Shown one piece after another: positions 6,964 to 16,076 of a DNA stretch of 46,913 nt. The position numbers and the translations under genes are program-made. Numbering within the stretch: position 1 is the first letter of the stretch; every line of letters begins with the position of its first letter. The stretch spans positions 348,788 to 395,700 of the forward strand of contig CP070842.1 of NCBI GenBank assembly GCA_020342155.1. Direction: 5' to 3'. The notes under the pieces were generated by a model. It was given only the letters and a program-made list of their open reading frames with translations. It had not been told where the DNA came from and made no database searches. This DNA comes from Dehalococcoidales bacterium. Its GTDB lineage: Bacteria > Chloroflexota > Dehalococcoidia > Dehalococcoidales > Fen-1064.

Positions 6964-7428
6964 ATGACGGGCTTTCTCAGAGCCGTTCAGCCATACCTGA
7001 TAGCTATTCTGGTACTACAACTCTTATCTTCGACAGTATTGCTGGCTGAACCGACCTTGGCGGGTTGAGGTGACCCGACAGTCAGGCTAACGGTCGATGT
7101 TAGCCCTGAACAGAGCGGTCATGTCCAGATAAACTCGGAGATTCCCGAATCGTATCCGGATATTTCAACTCGCACATCAGGTACCATACTCGAACTCAAA
7201 GCAGTACCTGCACCCGGCTATGCCTTCGTGGAGTGGAGTGGAGACCTTGACGGTAATAGTGAGTCTACCAGCATCGAGTTAGACTGTGACACCACGGTGA
7301 TTGCCGTCTTTACTCAAGCTCCATCAACATTCGCCTGGTGGTGGCTGGTGGCGGGGATTGGGGCAATAATCATCGTACTGCCGTTATATTTACGATTCGG
7401 TAGGAAGCCCACAGCTCCGGGGGAATAG
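6964..7428 (+). CDS. Exported, membrane-anchored InlB-repeat-like protein with in-frame TGA (predicted Sec35)
   Basis: ATG 6964 lies three bases after the previous stop. The frame encodes a signal sequence (residues 1-30, hydrophobic core YLIAILVLQLL), then LAEPTLAG, then TGA at 7066-7068 (residue 35), and continues open to 7428, 154 residues in all. After the TGA comes a domain like the divergent InlB/bacterial repeat (GTILELKAVPAPGYAFVEWSGD, about 75-115), then a Trp-rich C-terminal membrane helix (WWWLVAGIGAIIIVLPLYL) and a short basic tail. LAG before the TGA resembles a lipobox whose Cys codon is replaced by TGA. A strong SECIS-like hairpin starts 14 bases after the TGA. The next in-frame start (GTG 7228) is inside the domain and has no ribosome site. 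Alternative: a nonsense-mutated or mis-sequenced lipoprotein gene. Confidence 0.62.
7066..7109 (+). promoter_or_regulatory. Strong SECIS-like hairpin after the TGA of the exported protein gene
   Basis: The TGA is at 7066-7068. Bases 7082-7091 pair with 7099-7109 to give a ten-pair stem with a single bulged C, closing a seven-base loop GGUCGAU (7092-7098). The loop begins with G and contains GGUC as in the E. coli fdhF apical loop, and it starts 23 bases after the TGA. Both features fit published descriptions of bacterial SECIS elements. It is the most stable of the candidate elements seen here apart from that of selD. Confidence 0.6.
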
Positions 7429-7472
7429 TCTGGCAGGCAGGGCATGACAGGCTTGTTTTACGCTTATTGTGC

Positions 7473-7501
7473 TTGACATGTCACCCGCTTAGTGATATCT
7501 T
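7473..7501 (+). promoter_or_regulatory. Promoter upstream of the TPR lipoprotein
   Basis: TTGACA at 7473-7478, a 17-base spacer and TATCTT at 7496-7501. The transcript would start near 7508, shortly before the GGAGGT ribosome site of the gene at 7549. Confidence 0.6.
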
Positions 7502-7548
7502 TTGCTATACCGGTGGCATATGCATTTTGCCAATCCCGGAGGTCAGTT

Positions 7549-8121
7549 ATGGGCTGGCGTATTGCTGCTCTTTCCGTTATATTATTGGTCATTCTTAACG
7601 CTTTCATTGGTTGCTCTCTCCCACCAGAAGGCTCACCTGAGTGGTATTTTAACCAGGCCGATGAGCTTGCCAGCCAGGGCCGATATGAAGAGGCGATAGA
7701 AGAATACTCCAAAGTTATCGAGGCCAACGCTACAACAACTACTAAGGTCAAGGCCTATACGAACCGGGCGGCTGCCTATCTAGCTCTGGAGTGTTATGAC
7801 GAAGCTATCGCCGATTACACTGAGGCTATTGCCCTTGATTCTGAACGTACCTCTGCTTATACCGGCAGGGCTGCTGCCTACTACGCCAAGGGCGAGTATG
7901 AGATAACAATTATCGATTGCATCAGGGCTATAAGTATTGACCCACATAATACTTATGCCTACTTCAACCGTGGTCTCGCTTATAAAGAACTGGGCATGAA
8001 TATAGAGGCAATCAGTGACTTCGAGGAATCTATCGCCTTAACCGACAATCAGCAATTACGCGAAAGGGCTACACATGAAATCGAGGAGCTCTCCGGAGAA
8101 GAAATTGGAGAGGCAGATTAG
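7549..8121 (+). CDS. Tetratricopeptide-repeat lipoprotein
   Basis: A 190-residue protein with a lipoprotein signal (MGWRIAALSVILLVILNAFIGC, Cys22), then four TPR units (about 28-170). These show typical spacing of W/Y, G, A and P residues, e.g. YFNQADELASQGRYEEAIEEY, AYTNRAAAYLALECYDEAIADY and AYFNRGLAYKELGMNIEAISDF. TPRs form a superhelix used for protein-protein contact, so this is probably a surface-anchored scaffold. The start at 7549 is chosen because GGAGGT sits just upstream and it gives a clean signal; a longer frame to 7492 exists. It ends with an acidic tail. It follows the Sec-type exported protein by 120 bases but has its own promoter. Confidence 0.82.
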   Translation: MGWRIAALSVILLVILNAFIGCSLPPEGSPEWYFNQADELASQGRYEEAIEEYSKVIEANATTTTKVKAYTNRAAAYLALECYDEAIADYTEAIALDSERTSAYTGRAAAYYAKGEYEITIIDCIRAISIDPHNTYAYFNRGLAYKELGMNIEAISDFEESIALTDNQQLRERATHEIEELSGEEIGEAD

Positions 8122-8223
8122 CTCCCCACCCCATTTTTAGTACTGAGAATTCACAGCCTTTCCGCTACCCACCAACCCCGATGACTCAGCCCTTCTTGGA
8201 CAAGATTAGGTGATAATGTCTAT

Positions 8224-9003
8224 CTACTTATCAAGAACTAGCCTTAGCCCCCGCACGAATGAAGTGACCTTCTCATAAGGGAGCTTATCATCTCGAATCA
8301 GCTGTACCAGTCGGCTGCCAACAATAATACCGTCGGCTAACTGCCCTACCTGTTTCGCCTGATCGGGGGTGGAAATACCAAATCCCACACATAAGGGCTT
8401 AGCGGTCTCGTTACGAATCCGTCCTATGAAATCTCCAAGCCCAGCAGGCAGACTATCCCTGGCCCCAGTAACACCCAGTAAGGAGACCACGTAAACAAAC
8501 CCACGCGATTTCTCAACAACCAACCGGATACGCTCGTTGTTGCTGGTGGGTGTCAGCAGGAAAATCAGGTCGAGCCCGTGATTCTGAGCAGCACCATCAA
8601 GGTCAACTGACTCATCCGGCGGCAGGTCAGGCACTATCAGTCCTTCGACGCCAGCCCTAGCACAGGCAGTACAGAAGGCTTCCAGTCCATAACGTAGCAC
8701 CGGATTGTAGTAGGTCATAAAAGCCAGTGGCACATCCGTCTTTCGGCGAATTTGTTCCGCCACTTCGAGGCAGGTCCGCGGTGTTACTCCGGCCTGCAAT
8801 GCCTGAAAGCTGGCCTCTTGTATTGTGGCGCCATCAGCTAGGGGGTCGGAAAACGGAATCCCCAGTTCGACAATATCACAGCCACACTCGGCCAACATGG
8901 GCACTATCTCCAGTGTCGACTTCACCGTTGGGTAGCCTACAGTCACATAGGCAACCAACGCTTTACGCTTCGGCTGACTAAAGACCGTATCAATCCGACT
9001 CAT
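8224..9003 (-). CDS. trpA: Tryptophan synthase alpha chain
   Basis: A 259-residue TIM-barrel enzyme that cleaves indole-3-glycerol phosphate to indole and glyceraldehyde phosphate, passing indole to TrpB. The catalytic Glu (Glu46 in VELGIPFSDPLADG) and Asp (Asp57) are in place, and the phosphate-binding GFGIST segment is near residue 205. Full length for the family. It is the last gene of the trp operon, separated from trpB by trpS. The gap to trpS is 26 bases, so it is co-transcribed. It converges with the TPR lipoprotein gene. Confidence 0.95.
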   Translation of the reverse strand: MSRIDTVFSQPKRKALVAYVTVGYPTVKSTLEIVPMLAECGCDIVELGIPFSDPLADGATIQEASFQALQAGVTPRTCLEVAEQIRRKTDVPLAFMTYYNPVLRYGLEAFCTACARAGVEGLIVPDLPPDESVDLDGAAQNHGLDLIFLLTPTSNNERIRLVVEKSRGFVYVVSLLGVTGARDSLPAGLGDFIGRIRNETAKPLCVGFGISTPDQAKQVGQLADGIIVGSRLVQLIRDDKLPYEKVTSFVRGLRLVLDK

Positions 9004-9029
9004 AGCTCCGACCTCACAGTTATCAAAAC

Positions 9030-10058
9030 CTATTTAACTCCTGCTAGCTCTTTATAATTAAAGTGCATGGCTTGGCGTACAAGGTCTATTGTCTCCCTGC
9101 CTTTCTGGCAAGTCCTTTCATTACCTTCTCGTACGGCTTCCCTAACAATTGATGGCCGTGCCTTGAAAAATGCCCTTCTCTCGCGAATAGGGTCAAGAAA
9201 GGCATTTAATTTCGCAGCCAGGTTTTGTTTGCAAGCGACACAACCTATCTTGCCCTGTTGGCATAGCTCGGCTATATCAGGGGCCTCTTCTCGATTATAA
9301 GCCAAGTGATATTGATAGATGTTACAGATATCCGGATGCCCTTTGTCAATCGCCCGGATACGAGCCGGGTCAGTGATGGCAGCACCAACCTTTCGACACA
9401 CCTCTTCCGGGGCATCACTCAAATATATAGCATTATCCATGCTATTGCCCATCTTCTTCCCATCAGTACCGGGCAATCTTGGGACCTCTCCTATGAGGGG
9501 CTCAGGAACAGGAAACACGTCTCTGAAAATCCGATTAAATGTGCGGGCAATTTCCCTCGTCTGCTCCACGTGAGCAACATTATCATCTCCCACCGGAACA
9601 AGATGAGACCGGACTATCAAAATGTCTGCAGCCTGAGAAACGGGGTATCCAAGGAATCCGTAGCTCATAGCCCGTAATCCAGACTCCTTGAACTCTTCTT
9701 TCACGGTGGGATTACGATGTAGTCTAGCCAGTGATACCAGCATGGAAAAGTACATGGTCAGCTCGGCAATTTCTGGAACCATTGATTGTATAAAGAAAGT
9801 ACTCTTTGCCGGGTCCATACCGACCGAGAGCCAGTCCAGTATTGTCTGCCTGATATTATGTTCGATCTTTTCCGTCTCACTGAGGTGGTCGGTGAGAAAC
9901 TGATAATCGGCCACGATGAAGAAACAGTCGTACTCATCCTGGAGTCTGACCCGGTTTTCCAGTGAACCGACATAGTGACCGATATGCATGGGTCCGGTTG
10001 GCCGGTCCCCTGTTAGAATCCTTTTTCTTGGTTTCTGCATACTATTTTCAGTCAACAT
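9030..10058 (-). CDS. trpS: Tryptophanyl-tRNA synthetase
   Basis: A 342-residue class I aminoacyl-tRNA synthetase that charges tRNA-Trp. The HIGH motif appears as MHIGHYVGSL (about 22-31) and KMSKS as KKMGNS (about 202-207), the form usual in bacterial TrpRS. ERT..KR-type C-terminal segments are present. It lies two bases after trpB and before trpA, an uncommon position that puts the synthetase under the same T-box as the biosynthetic genes. The start used is the first ATG; ATG at 10040 is possible. Confidence 0.95.
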   Translation of the reverse strand: MLTENSMQKPRKRILTGDRPTGPMHIGHYVGSLENRVRLQDEYDCFFIVADYQFLTDHLSETEKIEHNIRQTILDWLSVGMDPAKSTFFIQSMVPEIAELTMYFSMLVSLARLHRNPTVKEEFKESGLRAMSYGFLGYPVSQAADILIVRSHLVPVGDDNVAHVEQTREIARTFNRIFRDVFPVPEPLIGEVPRLPGTDGKKMGNSMDNAIYLSDAPEEVCRKVGAAITDPARIRAIDKGHPDICNIYQYHLAYNREEAPDIAELCQQGKIGCVACKQNLAAKLNAFLDPIRERRAFFKARPSIVREAVREGNERTCQKGRETIDLVRQAMHFNYKELAGVK

Positions 10059-10060
10059 CG

Positions 10061-11257
10061 TTACTCATCCGTCAGTACCTCATTCACAATGCCCAGGTCT
10101 TTGTCACCACGACCGGACAGGTTGACCACTACTAGAGTATCCCGGCTCAACTCAGGAGCGAGCCTGGTCACATGGGCAATGGCATGGGCCGACTCCAATG
10201 CGGGAATAATGCCCTCGGTTGTCGTTAGTAGTTTAAAGGCCTCCAGTGCCTCTCTATCATTTACCGTCACATAGCTTACCCGGCCCGTGTCTTTGTAGTA
10301 GCTATGCTCAGGGCTTACTCCCGGGTAGTCCAGTCCTGGAGCGATACTATGAGTCTCGGAAATCTGTCCGTTGTCATCTTGAAGCAGGTAGCTGTGAGCG
10401 CCATGGAGCACACCCGGGCTTCCCGCCGAGAGAGAGGCAGAATGTTTTCCCGATGCTACCCCCTGCCCTTCGGCCTCGACCCCGATAAGCTTAACATCTT
10501 CATCATCGATAAAGGGGAAAAAGATGCCAATAGAGTTACTACCACCGCCGACACAGGCAACGATATAATCAGGCAGGCGGCCATGAGACGATAGTATCTG
10601 TTCCCGCGTTTCTCTACCAATCACCGACTGAAAATCACGCACAAGCATCGGATAGGGATGCGGTCCTACCGAAGAACCAAGCAGGTAATAGGTAGTCTCG
10701 ACATTGGTCACCCAGTCACGTACCGCCTCATTGACAGCATCCTTCAGGGTACGACTACCTGAATCAACTGAGTGGACATCAGCTCCGAGCAGTTCCATCC
10801 GAAAGACATTCATCGACTGACGTCTGATGTCCTCCGCTCCCATGTAGACGACGCACTCGAGACCAAACAGAGCGCAAACGGTGGCCACAGCGACACCATG
10901 CTGCCCGGCACCAGTCTCGGCAATGACCCGCCTCTTTCCCATCCTTACTGCCAGAAGCCCCTGCCCGATGGCATTATTTATTTTGTGAGCGCCGGTGTGG
11001 GCCAGGTCTTCTCGTTTAAGCAGGACTTGTGCTCCGCCACATTGCTCGGTGAGCTTGGCAGCAAGGTAGAGGGGGGTCGGTCGCCCGACGTAGTCATTGA
11101 GAAGCTGGTTTAGCTTTTGCTGGAAGTCTTCATCTTTTTGTGCGTCGCGGTAAGCCTCTTCAAGTTCCTTTAAGGCAAACATGAGGGTTTCCGGCACAAA
11201 CTTGCCACCGAACTGTCCGTAGTAACCCCGTGAATCGGGTAATATACTATACTTCAC
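10061..11257 (-). CDS. trpB: Tryptophan synthase beta chain
   Basis: A 398-residue PLP enzyme that condenses indole with serine. The PLP lysine is Lys92 in the motif [10 protein letters not shown], the phosphate-binding loop is [10 protein letters not shown] (about 232-241), and the GRGDKD segment is near the end. Standard TrpB1 length. Its start overlaps the end of trpF by 11 bases, a sign of coupled translation. Partner of TrpA, encoded two genes downstream. Confidence 0.96.
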   Translation of the reverse strand: MKYSILPDSRGYYGQFGGKFVPETLMFALKELEEAYRDAQKDEDFQQKLNQLLNDYVGRPTPLYLAAKLTEQCGGAQVLLKREDLAHTGAHKINNAIGQGLLAVRMGKRRVIAETGAGQHGVAVATVCALFGLECVVYMGAEDIRRQSMNVFRMELLGADVHSVDSGSRTLKDAVNEAVRDWVTNVETTYYLLGSSVGPHPYPMLVRDFQSVIGRETREQILSSHGRLPDYIVACVGGGSNSIGIFFPFIDDEDVKLIGVEAEGQGVASGKHSASLSAGSPGVLHGAHSYLLQDDNGQISETHSIAPGLDYPGVSPEHSYYKDTGRVSYVTVNDREALEAFKLLTTTEGIIPALESAHAIAHVTRLAPELSRDTLVVVNLSGRGDKDLGIVNEVLTDE

Positions 11258-11903
11258 TATCCACCCTCCTTACGGCACCGACAAACGCCTTTATCTTGGC
11301 GATGTCTTTGCTACCGCCAGTCTCGACACCACTGGAAACATCGACACCCCAGGGCCTGGCCGTCTTGATTGCTAGTCCGACATTTTCGACATCTAGCCCG
11401 CCGGCAATGATTACCGGCCTCTTCTGTCCCACCTCACCCACCAGCTCCCAGTCAAACTTCTTTCCCGTGCCGCCATAGCTGCCTGTTACCTCGGTATCGA
11501 GCATGCAGGTAAAAGCTCCCTGTCCGAGTATGCCTTCCCCACGCGAAAGCTCTGCCAGTATCGACTCAGCCCCCTTGATGCCGGAGACATGAATGACCTT
11601 GATTACCGGACGGTCCACACCACGGCAGTATTCCCAGGACTCATTACCGCTTAATTGCACCAGGTCTAATCGGCAGAAGTCGGCCAGTTGGTTTATTTCC
11701 GATGCCAGTGTATTGACAAAAACACCGACCACCTGAGGTCTTGACGGGACAGCAGCCAGTGCCGCTATAATCTGCTGTGCCGCCTCTGGTGAAACCCGTC
11801 GTGTGCTCGGGGCAAACATAAGCCCCATGAAGTCCGCCCCGACTTCGGCAACAGCCAGTGCATCTTCGATTCTCGATATACCACAGATTTTCACCCTGGT
11901 CAT
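11247..11903 (-). CDS. trpF: Phosphoribosylanthranilate isomerase
   Basis: A 218-residue TIM-barrel protein that performs the Amadori rearrangement of phosphoribosylanthranilate to CdRP. The catalytic Cys is in VKICGISR (Cys7), the catalytic Asp in the [11 protein letters not shown] region (about 130), and the C-terminal phosphate site is [11 protein letters not shown] and [11 protein letters not shown]. It overlaps trpC by four bases (ATGA). Confidence 0.95.
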   Translation of the reverse strand: MTRVKICGISRIEDALAVAEVGADFMGLMFAPSTRRVSPEAAQQIIAALAAVPSRPQVVGVFVNTLASEINQLADFCRLDLVQLSGNESWEYCRGVDRPVIKVIHVSGIKGAESILAELSRGEGILGQGAFTCMLDTEVTGSYGGTGKKFDWELVGEVGQKRPVIIAGGLDVENVGLAIKTARPWGVDVSSGVETGGSKDIAKIKAFVGAVRRVDSEV

Positions 11904-12679
11904 AGCAATTCCCTCAGTTTGGCAATAACATCATCGGCGGTAACAAGTGCCTCGCCGATAAGGGCTGCATCGATACTCCATTCGCGAAATCTCTCGATAT
12001 CCTCCCGGCGGCTGACGCCGCTTTCACTAACGACGACTCGGTTGAGCGGAATCAAAGACCTCAGTCGTCGGGTCGTGTGAACATCCACTTCAAAGGTACG
12101 TAGGTCACGGTTGTTGATGCCGATGATTTGAGCGCTGCCTTGTAGTGCCTTGTCCAACTCATCACCATCGTGTACTTCCACCAGACACTGCATACCCAGT
12201 TCCCGGGCAAGCGCCATCAGTTTATCCAGTTCTCTGTCTTCCAGAATGGCCGCGATAAGGAGGATGGCATCAGCACCAAACGCCCTTGCCTCGTAGACCT
12301 GGTAAGGGTCAAAGATAAAGTCTTTTCTTAATAAGGGTATCTCCTCCAGTTCTGGCAGTTCGCTGATTTGCGACAGGTAATTCAAATGCCCTTGAAAATG
12401 ATTGACCTCGGTCAGTACCGATATCGCCGCCGCCCCACCCTCAGCATAAGCCTTGGCCAGGCTGACCGGGTCGAAATCGGGACAGAGCAGGCCCTTAGAA
12501 GGTGACGCCTTCTTTACTTCGGCAATAATACTGACGCCCTCGCCACGCAAAGCCCCGGCGAAATCGAGCGGTGCCGCCCTTTGAGCGATACGAGCCTCAA
12601 GCTCTCGTAGAGGCATTTCCGTTTTGGTTCGCACCAGCTCTTTTCTTTTGCCGGTAACAATATCGTCCAGTATCATCAT
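11900..12679 (-). CDS. trpC: Indole-3-glycerol phosphate synthase
   Basis: A 259-residue enzyme that closes the indole ring of CdRP with loss of CO2 and water. Recognisable segments are IIAEVKKASPSKG (about 50-62, catalytic Lys), LLRKDFIFDPYQV (about 114-126), IIGINNRDL (about 180) and VVSESGV (about 210). Fourth gene of the trp operon; 19 bases downstream of trpD and overlapping trpF. Confidence 0.95.
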   Translation of the reverse strand: MMILDDIVTGKRKELVRTKTEMPLRELEARIAQRAAPLDFAGALRGEGVSIIAEVKKASPSKGLLCPDFDPVSLAKAYAEGGAAAISVLTEVNHFQGHLNYLSQISELPELEEIPLLRKDFIFDPYQVYEARAFGADAILLIAAILEDRELDKLMALARELGMQCLVEVHDGDELDKALQGSAQIIGINNRDLRTFEVDVHTTRRLRSLIPLNRVVVSESGVSRREDIERFREWSIDAALIGEALVTADDVIAKLRELL

Positions 12680-12698
12680 TCTGTATCCTGATACGCTA

Positions 12699-13715
12699 TT
12701 ACTGGGCTACGCTCTGGCTCACCCTGATAAAATCGTCCAGCTTTTGTAGTGCAGCCCCGCTTTCGAGCACCTTCCGGGCCAGCTCGACACCAGCGGCGAT
12801 GTCTGGTCCGAGGTCACCGGCCACCAGTCCGGCAGCCGCGTTGAGCAGCACCACATCCCGCGCCGGGCCCGTGGCACCACTCAGTATATTCCGTAATATC
12901 TTGGCATTCTCTTCCACTGTCCCGCCCCTGATATCCTCAATACTCGCTCGCTTGAATCCGAACTCCTCCGGGGTAATAGTATATGAAGAAGACGCGTCTC
13001 CTTTTATTTCCCATACCTTTGTTTCACCACAGACAGATATCTCGTCGAGTCCCTCCTCCCCGTGCGTTACCAGGGCATGACGGCATCCCAATCGCTGCAA
13101 CACCTGGGCCATCTTCGGAGCAAAGACTGCATCGGAAACACCGATGACCTGTGCCTGAGCCTCGGCCGGATTAGTCAGCGGGCCGAGAAAATTAAAGACC
13201 GTCCGGATAGCGATTTCACGTCGCGGTCCGGCAGCGTGCTTCATGGACGGGTGGAATACCTGGGCAAACATGAATCCGATGCCCGCCTTCTCCAGGCACT
13301 CCTGCACACCCTCCGGTCTGAGGTCTATCTTCACCCCAAGGGCCTCCAGGACATCGGCACTACCACATCTACTCGTCATCGCCCGGTTACCGTGCTTGGC
13401 CACCTTAAGGCCAGCCCCGGCAACAATGAAAGCTGCTGTCGTTGAGATATTAAAGGTGCCGAAGGCATCCCCCCCGGTGCCGCAGGTATCAACCGTTGGC
13501 ACGGATACCTGAACACGAGTGGCCTTTTCCCGCATCACCCTGGCCAATCCGGCAATCTCTTCAACGCTCTCACCCTTGAGACGCAGCGCTGTGACAAAGG
13601 CACCGAACTGGGCGGGCGTGGCCTCGCCGGACATTATCTCTTCCATCACCGTGGCGGCATCTTCCGTCGTCAGTGACTTACCTGATACCAGACTCTGAAT
13701 AGCTTCTCTAATCAT
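12699..13715 (-). CDS. trpD: Anthranilate phosphoribosyltransferase
   Basis: A 338-residue enzyme that transfers phosphoribose from PRPP to anthranilate. The family loops are all present: VDTCGTGGDAFGTFN (about 75-89, PRPP pyrophosphate), KHGNRAMTSRCGSADVLEALG (about 107-127) and HPSMKHAAGPRREI (anthranilate site). It has an N-terminal helical domain typical of the family. Stand-alone rather than fused to trpG. Its start overlaps the trpG stop (ATGA). Confidence 0.95.
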   Translation of the reverse strand: MIREAIQSLVSGKSLTTEDAATVMEEIMSGEATPAQFGAFVTALRLKGESVEEIAGLARVMREKATRVQVSVPTVDTCGTGGDAFGTFNISTTAAFIVAGAGLKVAKHGNRAMTSRCGSADVLEALGVKIDLRPEGVQECLEKAGIGFMFAQVFHPSMKHAAGPRREIAIRTVFNFLGPLTNPAEAQAQVIGVSDAVFAPKMAQVLQRLGCRHALVTHGEEGLDEISVCGETKVWEIKGDASSSYTITPEEFGFKRASIEDIRGGTVEENAKILRNILSGATGPARDVVLLNAAAGLVAGDLGPDIAAGVELARKVLESGAALQKLDDFIRVSQSVAQ

Positions 13716-14281
13716 TCTATTTCCCTCAGAAAGTTCCTTAATACATCCTTACCCACTTGGGTCATAATCGACTCCGGGTGGAACTGTATCCCTTCGACCC
13801 GATATTTACGATGGCGCACCCCCATGATAACACCCTTGTCTGTCCAGGCTGTTATCTCCAGGCAATCGGGAAATCCCTCACGGTGGATTGCCAGTGAATG
13901 ATAGCGGATAGCCTCGAAGGGATTAGGTAACCCCTGCAAGACACCCCGGTCATCATGATGGATAAAAGAGCTCTTACCATGCATAATCTCACCGGCATAG
14001 CCGACTTTTCCACCGTAAGCATAACCGACACACTGGTGCCCGAGGCAAACCCCGAGGACGGGCAGTTTGCCACCGAAGTGCCGGATGACATCGTTAGAAA
14101 TTCCAGCGTTCTGTGGTGTGGAGGGGCCGGGAGAGATGACAATCGCCTTCGGTGACGCCGTCTCGATTTCCTCGAGGGTTGTCTTATCGTTACGCACCAC
14201 CGTCAGCTCCGCCCCCAGCTCACTGAAATACTGGAAGAGATTATAGGTGAAGCTATCGTAGTTATCAATCAGCAGAATCAT
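13712..14281 (-). CDS. trpG: Anthranilate synthase glutamine amidotransferase subunit
   Basis: A 189-residue class I glutamine amidotransferase that supplies ammonia to TrpE. The catalytic triad is Cys79 (GVCLGHQC), His168 and Glu170 (IQFHPES). It may also serve p-aminobenzoate synthesis (PabA role), which is common when no separate pabA is nearby; this is inference. It sits four bases after trpE. Confidence 0.95.
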   Translation of the reverse strand: MILLIDNYDSFTYNLFQYFSELGAELTVVRNDKTTLEEIETASPKAIVISPGPSTPQNAGISNDVIRHFGGKLPVLGVCLGHQCVGYAYGGKVGYAGEIMHGKSSFIHHDDRGVLQGLPNPFEAIRYHSLAIHREGFPDCLEITAWTDKGVIMGVRHRKYRVEGIQFHPESIMTQVGKDVLRNFLREIE

Positions 14282-14285
14282 CCTT

Positions 14286-15743
14286 TTAACCCCCCGACCT
14301 CATCGCTTCAGCCACCTCGATTGCCTGTAATAAAGCCGATGCTTTACTGACGGTCTCATTGTATTCCGTTTCCGGCACGCTATCGGCCACTATCCCACCA
14401 CCGGCCTGTACATAGGCGACTCCCTTAGTAATTACCATGGTACGTATCGCTATCGCCGTGTCCATGTTACCGGAAAAACAAAAATAGCCTACCGCCCCTG
14501 CGTAAGGCCCTCTCTTGTCCGGTTCCAGCTCGGCAATGATTTCCATCGCTCGGATCTTCGGGGCACCGGAAACAGTGCCTGCCGGGAAGCACGAACGGAG
14601 GGCATCATAAGGAGTCAAATCAGAGCGTAACTTTCCGACAATATTGGAGACAATGTGCATTACGTGCGAGTAGTGCTCCACATCCATCAGCTGGTTCACC
14701 TGTACTGTCCCCGGTTCGCTCACCCGGCCGATATCGTTACGACCGAGGTCCACCAGCATGATGTGCTCTGCCCTTTCTTTTTCATCGGCACGGAGCTCTG
14801 CCTCCAGGGCCGCGTTCTCCTCATCAGTGGTCGTGCGGGGCCGTGTCCCTGCCAGTGGGTGGTAGGTAAGCCAGTTATTCTCTGCCCGTACCAGTAATTC
14901 TGGCGAAGAACCAACAATATAACAATCATCGAGATGCAGATAGTACATGTAAGGAGATGGATTAACGGTACGTAATGCCCGGTAGATATCAAAGGGATGG
15001 GCGTTTATCTTCCGCGACAACCGCTGTGACAGTACCGCCTGGATTATTTCGCCGTCGTAGATATACTGCTTTGCCTGATTGACTATTGCCGCATGCCGTT
15101 CCGGTGACATGTTGGAGGTGACTTCACCCGATGTCGATTCCCCAGAGAGCCTTTCGCCATTACGTGGTGGTTGTAGTGGCTGGCGTAACCGCTGCACCAG
15201 GCTCTCTATCTTCTCTACAGCCTGTGCATATGCCTCTTCCACGTTACCGTCAAGATGCACATGACTCACCACCTTAATCTTGTGCATCAGGTGGTCGAAA
15301 ACCAGCATAGTATCGGTAAAAAGCATGATGGCCTCTGGCAGTTGCAATGTGTCGACCTCAGGGCTAGGAAGCTCCTCAAAATAGCGAACCGCCTCGTATG
15401 ACAGATAGCCCACGGCACCACCGTGAAACCGGGGCAGTTCCGCCAGGGGGACCAGTCGGTATTTCTCCAGTTCCTGCTGTATCAGTACCAGTGGATCTAT
15501 TACTCCAGTCTCTTCGTCAGGTCCTGTCCTGAGCACACGATACGGCTCGGTGCCGATGAAGCTGTATCGGGCCATACGCTCACCACCCTCGACACTTTCC
15601 AACAAAAATGAATGAGAGCCACGGGCAATCTTGAGGAAGGCCGTCACCGGTGTTTCAAGGTCAGCCATGATTTCACGGTAAATGGGTATCAGATTGCCTT
15701 CACCTGTTCGTTCTCTCACCTGTTCTAGTGTTGGAAAGTACAT
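14286..15743 (-). CDS. trpE: Anthranilate synthase component I
   Basis: A 485-residue enzyme that converts chorismate to anthranilate. The N-terminal domain carries LLES (feedback-site type) near residue 47. The chorismate-binding core has IVGSSPELLVR, PLAGTRPRT, EHIMLVDLGRNDIGR, and later GTVSGAPKIRAMEII and AYVQAGGGIVADS. The start is ATG 15743, preceded by GGAGGA at the right distance. A longer frame reaching 15812 would run back into the T-box terminator and is rejected. First gene of the operon. Confidence 0.95.
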   Translation of the reverse strand: MYFPTLEQVRERTGEGNLIPIYREIMADLETPVTAFLKIARGSHSFLLESVEGGERMARYSFIGTEPYRVLRTGPDEETGVIDPLVLIQQELEKYRLVPLAELPRFHGGAVGYLSYEAVRYFEELPSPEVDTLQLPEAIMLFTDTMLVFDHLMHKIKVVSHVHLDGNVEEAYAQAVEKIESLVQRLRQPLQPPRNGERLSGESTSGEVTSNMSPERHAAIVNQAKQYIYDGEIIQAVLSQRLSRKINAHPFDIYRALRTVNPSPYMYYLHLDDCYIVGSSPELLVRAENNWLTYHPLAGTRPRTTTDEENAALEAELRADEKERAEHIMLVDLGRNDIGRVSEPGTVQVNQLMDVEHYSHVMHIVSNIVGKLRSDLTPYDALRSCFPAGTVSGAPKIRAMEIIAELEPDKRGPYAGAVGYFCFSGNMDTAIAIRTMVITKGVAYVQAGGGIVADSVPETEYNETVSKASALLQAIEVAEAMRSGG

Positions 15744-15756
15744 TGCGTTCCTCCAT

Positions 15757-16070
15757 AATACACAAACCCCCTCTTCCCTTAAGGGGCGAGGGGGTTTTTC
15801 TCGCGGTGCCACCCTTATTAGCCGCTAAACAAGTAGATGAAGTACGACCATCTCTTCTCGGGTACGGAGGTGATTAACTGTGCAACCTCGATACCCTGGG
15901 CTTCTATAACGGTGCCCTCTCCGTCAGAGCCTACGCAGATACTTCTATGTATCCTTCGGCTTGCAGCTCCGGAGTCCATTCCGCCTCGGCGCTGGCATCG
16001 GGTTTCCACCTTTCCCCGACTCTCTGGGCCCCGCTTTGAAGCGTACTAATCTCCTTCTCAGCCTTTACTG
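15757..16070 (-). promoter_or_regulatory. Tryptophan-specific T-box leader
   Basis: The minus-strand leader of trpE has the T-box hallmarks. Near the 5' end is the GAGAAGGAGATTAGTA stem I segment. A specifier-loop sequence GAATGGAC contains the codon TGG (15979-15977). The conserved AGGGTGGCACCGCG (15815-15802) is the tRNA-acceptor-binding antiterminator strand. A terminator hairpin follows (15764-15797: CCCCCTC paired with GAGGGGG, then a T-rich tract). Uncharged tRNA-Trp would stabilise the antiterminator and turn on all eight genes, including trpS. The 461 bases between trpE and lexA hold this leader and two divergent promoters. Confidence 0.93.
15764..15798 (-). terminator. T-box intrinsic terminator before trpE
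   Basis: On the minus strand, AAACCCCCTC pairs with GAGGGGGTTT (15797-15788 with 15773-15764), enclosing a further short CCCCTT/AAGGG pairing. It is followed by TTTGTGT rather than a pure T run. It overlaps the strand that alternatively pairs with the conserved T-box bulge sequence. Confidence 0.75.
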
Positions 16071-16076
16071 TCTGCA

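Noticed and set aside
7228..7428. A separate 66-codon gene starting at GTG 7228
   Set aside because: It would begin in the middle of the InlB-like domain with no ribosome site, while the same frame is open upstream to the TGA and then to a signal peptide.
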